In this document: in pieces, positions 59,075 to 64,000 of the stretch
Numbering within the stretch: the stretch's first letter is position 1
Layout: each line of letters opens with the position of its first letter
Assembly: GCA_040981125.1 (NCBI GenBank)
Contig: JANRMQ010000004.1
Coordinates: 186,001 to 250,000 of the forward strand
Direction of reading: 5' to 3'
Length of the DNA: 64,000 bases
Source: DASSBQ01 sp040981125
GTDB lineage: Bacteria; Nitrospirota; Nitrospiria; Nitrospirales; Nitrospiraceae
Notes under the pieces: model-generated
Databases searched by the model: none
What the model was told of the DNA's origin: nothing
The model's input: only the letters and a program-made list of their open reading frames with translations
Translations under genes and position numbers: made by a program

Positions 59075-60550
59075 TTACCTCATGAGCGGTACGGCTTGCA
59101 TGGCAAGGGAAACCACGATGTTCGGGAAGAGACCCAACAGCACGACCCCGGCCAACGCGCAGGCCAGCACGATCGATAGAGCGGGCGAAGTCTCAAATCT
59201 CGGAGCAGGCACGGCGGCCGGGTCCGGCTCGCGCATATACATGACCATGACGACGCGAAGATAGTAGTAGGCGGAGATGGCGGCAAAGATAACCGCGATC
59301 ACGGCGAGCCAAGCCAGCCCGGCTTCCACCGCGGCCATGAAGACGTAGAGTTTGCCGATGAAGCCGGCGGTCGGAGGAATGCCGGCCAGCGACACCAGAA
59401 AGATCAGCATGAAAAACGCCGGCAGGGGCTCGCGTTTGGCGAGGCCCGTGAAATCCTGGATTTCTTCGCCTTCAAGACGGCCTTTCCGCAACATCCCGAC
59501 GATGGCGAAGGCGCCCAACGTCATGAAGGCATACATGGCAAGATAGAGCATGACGCTCGCCAGGCCGGTGGAACTGCCCGGCGTGCCGACCTTGGCCGCC
59601 GCCACGACGCCGATCAATGCATATCCGGCATGCGCGATGCTCGAGTAGGCGAGCATTCGCTTGATATTGGTCTGGACAATGGCCACCACATTTCCCAGGA
59701 CCAGCGTGATGATGCAAATAATCAAGAAGATCCCGTACCAATCGGCCCTGAGCCCACCGAGGCCTTCCGTGAAGACGCGCAGGAATGCGCCGAAGCTCGC
59801 GGCCTTCGACGCCACGGCCATATACACCGTCACGCTGGTCGGCGAACCCTGGTATACATCCGGCGTCCACATATGGAAGGGCACGACGGCCAGTTTGAAT
59901 CCGAAGCCGACCGTCAACAGGATCATCGCCAGGGTCAGGATGGGATTTCCCAATCCTTGGCCGGAGGTCGCAGCCGCAATGTCCGGAAGCCTGGTGCTGC
60001 CCGCGACGCCGAAAAGGAGCGAGATGCCGTAGAGCAGGATGCCGGACGAAAAGGCACCCAGAACGAAATACTTGGCGGACGCTTCCAGCGACCGGGGCTC
60101 GGAGCGTTTGAGACCGGCCAGCACGTAGAGGGCCAGCGACATGAGCTCCGTTCCGAGATAGATCGTCAGCAAATCCGCAGCGGACACCATGACCATCATT
60201 CCGGAGAGAGAGAGCAGAATGAATCCGTAATATTCGCCGACATGAAGCCGCTCGGACTTGAGATAGACCAAGGACAACAGCACCGTCAGACCCGTAACGA
60301 TGTACAGCAACAGTTTCCAAAATGCCGCATAGGGATCGACGATGACGAGGTCGCTGAAGGCCGAGACGCGCGAGGACATCTGGGAAGATGTCACCCCCAC
60401 GCAGCAAGCCAAGGCCACCAGGGTCAGCCAGGCCAGGGCGTCCTTTCTCGACGCCGGGGTGATCGGGTCGAGCGCGAGCACGAGACAGGCCGTCGCGACG
60501 ACAATCAGTTCCGGGAGAATGGCAAGGATGTCGGTGAGGGGAAGCGTCAT
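59075..60550 (-). CDS. nuoN: NADH-quinone oxidoreductase subunit N (NuoN)
   Basis: A 491-aa antiporter-like complex I subunit with fourteen or so helices. Key charged sites: YLGTELMSLALYVLAGLKRSE (Glu), FKLAVVPFHMWTPDVYQGSPTSVTVYMAVASKAASFGAF (Lys) and TNIKRMLAYSSIAHAGYALIG (Lys). It contributes to proton pumping in the membrane arm. It overlaps nuoM by 4 bp (ATGA). Confidence 0.95.
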   Translation of the reverse strand: MTLPLTDILAILPELIVVATACLVLALDPITPASRKDALAWLTLVALACCVGVTSSQMSSRVSAFSDLVIVDPYAAFWKLLLYIVTGLTVLLSLVYLKSERLHVGEYYGFILLSLSGMMVMVSAADLLTIYLGTELMSLALYVLAGLKRSEPRSLEASAKYFVLGAFSSGILLYGISLLFGVAGSTRLPDIAAATSGQGLGNPILTLAMILLTVGFGFKLAVVPFHMWTPDVYQGSPTSVTVYMAVASKAASFGAFLRVFTEGLGGLRADWYGIFLIICIITLVLGNVVAIVQTNIKRMLAYSSIAHAGYALIGVVAAAKVGTPGSSTGLASVMLYLAMYAFMTLGAFAIVGMLRKGRLEGEEIQDFTGLAKREPLPAFFMLIFLVSLAGIPPTAGFIGKLYVFMAAVEAGLAWLAVIAVIFAAISAYYYLRVVMVMYMREPDPAAVPAPRFETSPALSIVLACALAGVVLLGLFPNIVVSLAMQAVPLMR

Positions 60551-62094
60551 CGTGTGCTTATGGAGACGTTCTTGGTTTTTAGGGCCGCCTCGCGCGCGAC
60601 CTGATCCGACTCAATCGGCGCAATGGCGCGGACTCGTTCGCTGTCACCGGCCAATAGATGGCTCACGCTGGCATGCATCCTGGCCAGGAACGGATTCGGG
60701 AAAAAGCCGATCCAAAAGACCAGGATGACCAACGGGGCCAAGGTCGCCGTTTCTCTGAAGGACAAATCGCTCAAATGAGCCCGCTGATCGGCGGACGGAA
60801 CTCCGAACACCACGCGCTGCGCCATCCATAAGAGATAGGCTGCCGCGAGAATAATCCCGAGCGCCGCCAGCGTCGTCGCGAACTTGCTCCAGACAAACGT
60901 GCCGGCCAGCACCAAAAATTCCCCGACAAAGCTGTTGGTGCCCGGCAGCCCAAGCGACGACAGGGTGAAGATCAGCAGACAGGTCGCATAGCGCGGCATC
61001 GGTCCGGCCAGGCCTGCATTATCGGTGATCAGACGGCTATGAGTCCGCTCATAGATGATCCCGACGCAGCAAAAGAGCGCCCCGGTCGTGATGCCGTGAT
61101 TGATCATCTGCATCACCGCCCCTTCGATACCCTGTGTATTGAACACAAATACTCCCAAGGTCACGAATCCCATATGGCTGACGCTGGAGTAAGCGATCAA
61201 TTTCTTGAGGTCGGCCTGGGCCAGCGCCATGTAGGCGCCGTAAATAATGGCGATGATCGACAGGGCAATCATGGGAGTGGTGAAGCGCGCGGTGGCATCC
61301 GGCAGCATGGGCAGCGTAAATCGGAGGAAGCCGTAAGCGCCCATTTTGAGCAGCACGCTGGCGAGGATGACGCTGCCGGCCGTCGGCGCTTCCACGTGGG
61401 CGTCCGGCAACCATGTGTGAAACGGAAACATCGGAACCTTCACGGCAAAGGCGGCGAAAAATGCCCAGAACAGGAGGGCCTGCAGGGTGACGCCATAGGA
61501 GTGTTGACTCAACACCTGAATATCGAACGTATGGCCGCCGTGGTAATACAAAGCCAAAATCGCCACCAGAAGAAGCAGGCTTCCGGCCAACGTATAGAGA
61601 AAGAATTTAATCGCCGCGTAGAGCCGATTCGGACCGCCCCACACGCCGATCAAGAGATACATCGGAATCAGCATTACTTCCCAAAACACGTAGAACAGCA
61701 CGAAATCGAGCGCCGCGAAGACCCCCAGCATCGCCGATTCCATGATCAAGAGCGTCGCCATGAAACCGTGGACACGAGTCGTCACCGAGGTCCACGAGAT
61801 GAGGACGCAGAAGGGCATCAAAAACGCGGTCATCAGAAACAAGGGAAGACTGATTCCGTCGAGCCCGACACTGTACTGAATAGGCGGCGAGGAGATCCAC
61901 GAGAGCCGTTCGACGAACTGCATGTGGGAAGATCCGGAATCGAAGGCCCACCAGAGAGGAAGTGCGACAATGAACACCAACAGGGTGCACCCCAATGCAA
62001 GCCAGCGCGCGACGCCGGCCGGCACGAACCATAGCGCCGCCGCGCCGAGCAGCGGCAGAAATATAATGGCGCTAAGCCAGGGGAATTCGGTCAT
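60547..62094 (-). CDS. nuoM: NADH-quinone oxidoreductase subunit M (NuoM)
   Basis: A 515-aa subunit with FYVFWEVMLIPMYLLIGVWGG (conserved Glu), FAVKVPMFPFHTWLPDAHVEAPTAGSVILASVLLKMGAYG (Lys) and ADLKKLIAYSSVSHMGFVTLG. Homologous to Mrp-type antiporters; part of the proton-translocating arm of complex I. It follows nuoL by 10 bp. Confidence 0.95.
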   Translation of the reverse strand: MTEFPWLSAIIFLPLLGAAALWFVPAGVARWLALGCTLLVFIVALPLWWAFDSGSSHMQFVERLSWISSPPIQYSVGLDGISLPLFLMTAFLMPFCVLISWTSVTTRVHGFMATLLIMESAMLGVFAALDFVLFYVFWEVMLIPMYLLIGVWGGPNRLYAAIKFFLYTLAGSLLLLVAILALYYHGGHTFDIQVLSQHSYGVTLQALLFWAFFAAFAVKVPMFPFHTWLPDAHVEAPTAGSVILASVLLKMGAYGFLRFTLPMLPDATARFTTPMIALSIIAIIYGAYMALAQADLKKLIAYSSVSHMGFVTLGVFVFNTQGIEGAVMQMINHGITTGALFCCVGIIYERTHSRLITDNAGLAGPMPRYATCLLIFTLSSLGLPGTNSFVGEFLVLAGTFVWSKFATTLAALGIILAAAYLLWMAQRVVFGVPSADQRAHLSDLSFRETATLAPLVILVFWIGFFPNPFLARMHASVSHLLAGDSERVRAIAPIESDQVAREAALKTKNVSISTR

Positions 62095-62104
62095 CGGATT
62101 CCGC

Positions 62105-63997
62105 TCAGAAAAACATGTACACGCCCAGGATAATCACCGTGCCCAAGGCCATGCCCAAGGCATAGTGCTGGGTCTGCCCGCTTTGAACCAATCGCATGAA
62201 CCACCCCCACCACGCGACCGCGCGGGCCACGCCGTTGACGGCAGCATCGATGACGTTCACGTCGATCCGTTTCCATAATCCTTGCGCCAGTGAAAAGGTC
62301 GGCCGGACGAACGAGTGATCGTAGAGTTCATCCACGTACCATTTGTGCAGCGACAGGTCGTACAGGGCGCGCCATTGCCGGGCCAGCCGATCAGGGAGCC
62401 CAGGATTTACGACGTAGGCGTAGTAGGCGGCGGCGATCCCCGCCAGGCCTACGAGCGAAGCGATCGCCATAATAATTGAGGCGGCGGATCCTTCATGGTG
62501 CAGATCGGCGCCGGCGGAAAACACCGGCGCGAGAAAGCCGGGAATGCCAAAGTATCCGGTAATGATGCTCAGCAGAGCCAGCACCACCAACGGAACGGTC
62601 ATTGTTCGGGACGGTTCATGGACATGGTCCGCATGATGGCGATCGACATGAGACGGTCCCCAGAAGACGACGAAGACCAAGCGGAAACTGTAAAAGGCCG
62701 TGACGCCGGCGGTCAGCAGTCCGGCAATGGCGAGGACTTGGCCTAATGGTCCGGCCGACCAGGCAGCGACGAGCAAATCATCCTTGCTGAAGAATCCGGC
62801 GGTGAGCGGAAATCCGGCGAGGGCCAGCGAGCCGACGACAAAGGTCCAATAGGTGACGGGCAGCTTTGTTTTCAGGCCGCCCATGTGCCTCATGTCCTGC
62901 TCATGATGCAACGCGATGATGACTGACCCGCATCCCAGAAACAGCAGCGCCTTGAAGGCTCCGTGCGTCAGCAGATGATACATGCCGGCCGCATAGGCGC
63001 CCAATCCGCACGCCATGACCATGTAGCCCAGCTGACTGACGGTCGAGTAGGCGACCACCCGCTTGATATCGTGTTGAGTCAGAGCGATGGTCGCGCCGAG
63101 GAGCATCGTCACGCCGCCGGTGATGGCAATGACGGTCAGGGCGGTTTGAGACTGATCATATAATGGTGACAGCCGCGCCACCATGAACACCCCGGCGGTG
63201 ACCATCGTGGCGGCATGAATCAAGGCCGAGATGGGCGTCGGACCTTCCATGGCGTCGGGAAGCCAAACATGCAGGGGAAACTGCGCGGACTTGCCCACCG
63301 CGCCGGTGAACAACAGGAGGCAGATCAGCGTGATGACCGAGATGTCCCAGGTTGCCCCGAACGGCGCCAGGAAATTAATCGTGAGGCTGCCCAGCGCTTG
63401 AGCCTGGCCGAAGATCGTCGCGTAGTCCAGTGCGCCGGCGAAGTACCAGACCATGAACAGCCCGAGAATGAATCCGAAGTCGCCGACTCGATTCACGATG
63501 AAGGCCTTGGTCGCGGCGCTGCAGGCGCTGGGCCGATCAAACCAATGGCCGATCAACAAGTAGGAACACAACCCTACCGCTTCCCAAAACACAAAGAGCT
63601 GCAGCAGGTTGTCGGCCATGACGAGCATGAGCATCGAGAATGTGAAGAGCGCGATGTAGGCGAAGAACCGCGCGTAACCGGGCTCCCCCGCCATGTAGCC
63701 GATCGTATAGATATGAACCAGTGAACTGACGATCGTGACCAAGAGCAGCATGACCGCCGTGAGTCGATCGATCGAGATGCCGATCTCGACGTGAAGGTTT
63801 CCCGATGTCAGCCACGTGTACCAGGTGGCATGGATAGGACCGGCGGTCGCGACTTCGAAGAGAGCGACAAGAGAAAGGATGAAGGACGTCAACACGGCCG
63901 GGACCGCCACCAGATGCGCTCGGTCCTTGATTCGAGAACCGGCGAGGCCGAGCACGACAAACGCCGCGAACGGTAAAAGAGGGATGAGAGCGTACAT
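62105..63997 (-). CDS. nuoL: NADH-quinone oxidoreductase subunit L (NuoL)
   Basis: A 630-aa complete subunit that begins 3 nt from the right edge of the window. Seen: FWEAVGLCSYLLIGHWFDRPSA (conserved Glu), VGKSAQFPLHVWLPDAMEGPTPISALIHAATMVTAGVFM (Lys) and HDIKRVVAYSTVSQLGYMV. The C-terminus has the long lateral-helix region ending in two helices. Upstream genes of the nuo cluster lie beyond the edge. Confidence 0.95.
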   Translation of the reverse strand: MYALIPLLPFAAFVVLGLAGSRIKDRAHLVAVPAVLTSFILSLVALFEVATAGPIHATWYTWLTSGNLHVEIGISIDRLTAVMLLLVTIVSSLVHIYTIGYMAGEPGYARFFAYIALFTFSMLMLVMADNLLQLFVFWEAVGLCSYLLIGHWFDRPSACSAATKAFIVNRVGDFGFILGLFMVWYFAGALDYATIFGQAQALGSLTINFLAPFGATWDISVITLICLLLFTGAVGKSAQFPLHVWLPDAMEGPTPISALIHAATMVTAGVFMVARLSPLYDQSQTALTVIAITGGVTMLLGATIALTQHDIKRVVAYSTVSQLGYMVMACGLGAYAAGMYHLLTHGAFKALLFLGCGSVIIALHHEQDMRHMGGLKTKLPVTYWTFVVGSLALAGFPLTAGFFSKDDLLVAAWSAGPLGQVLAIAGLLTAGVTAFYSFRLVFVVFWGPSHVDRHHADHVHEPSRTMTVPLVVLALLSIITGYFGIPGFLAPVFSAGADLHHEGSAASIIMAIASLVGLAGIAAAYYAYVVNPGLPDRLARQWRALYDLSLHKWYVDELYDHSFVRPTFSLAQGLWKRIDVNVIDAAVNGVARAVAWWGWFMRLVQSGQTQHYALGMALGTVIILGVYMFF

Positions 63998-64000
63998 CGT

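Noticed and set aside
58178..62034. Three long plus-strand frames opposite the yihY and nuo genes
   Set aside because: Low-complexity Arg/Gln/Glu-rich translations antisense to YihY, NuoN and NuoM; no RBS or domain.
1..64000. tRNA, rRNA or CRISPR loci
   Set aside because: I looked for cloverleaf T-arm patterns, rRNA blocks and regularly spaced short repeats and saw none; a tRNAscan or CRISPR search would be needed to exclude them formally.

Overview
The window looks like a piece of a Nitrospira-type (phylum Nitrospirota) chromosome. It is GC-rich and gene-dense, with many multi-PAS histidine kinases, an ABC_sub_bind-type substrate-binding protein beside a sensor kinase, LarB/LarC, a split arginine dihydrolase/ornithine cyclodeaminase pair and a nuoLMN cluster. 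This assignment is an inference from gene content; no rRNA, tRNA or nitrification gene in the window confirms it.

Layout. (i) 0-3 kb: a DUF928 secreted protein, a small membrane peptide and a ribbon-helix-helix protein. They lie among paired 16-bp palindromes (GTATC-N6-GATAC), each array followed 105-120 bp later by a -24/-12 (sigma-54) promoter. (ii) 3-19 kb: a signalling island with REC-PAS(9), an ABC_sub_bind protein, a HAMP-GAF histidine kinase, a FadL-like porin, a lipase-like hydrolase, a V4R-like/GAF histidine kinase, a REC-PAS-GAF-PAS histidine kinase (again behind the palindrome array plus sigma-54 promoter) and a lone receiver. (iii) 18.9-32.3 kb: mostly minus-strand housekeeping genes: a 2OG-Fe(II) oxygenase, lolA, ftsK, rsmA, pdxA, a Ca/Na antiporter, larC, larB and gpsA. 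They are interrupted at 23.2-25.1 kb by repeats and structured intergenic DNA around one orphan small gene. (iv) 32.5-43.3 kb: the arginine dihydrolase/ornithine cyclodeaminase pair, truD, a secreted EF-hand-like protein with a phosphoesterase, a HEAT-repeat membrane protein, marR plus an MBL hydrolase, and a LON-domain/ABC-2/SirB1-like operon. (v) 43.4-59 kb: mixed small genes, lipoproteins, a methyltransferase, a STAS-HATPase-DUF4325 protein, a TPR lipoprotein, a GNAT, a NodB-like deacetylase, an M50 protease with CBS domains and a YihY-like protein. (vi) 59-64 kb: nuoN, nuoM and nuoL on the minus strand.

The most promising unexplained signal is the set of four promoter regions (A 638-808, B 1682-1843, D 2425-2580, C 15386-15563). 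All share one architecture: two or three GTATC-N6-GATAC palindromes spaced 20-23 bp apart, then a GG(or AG)-N10-GC sigma-54 promoter 105-120 bp downstream. They precede the DUF928 gene, the membrane-peptide/RHH operon and two paralogous REC-PAS signalling genes, so they look like one sigma-54 regulon under a single enhancer-binding protein that is not encoded in the window. A second theme is modular intergenic repeats: a MITE-like family with about 16-22-bp terminal inverted repeats (three copies), a GATGTTGAAAAG-ended family, and hairpin elements whose stems are kept by compensatory changes between copies.
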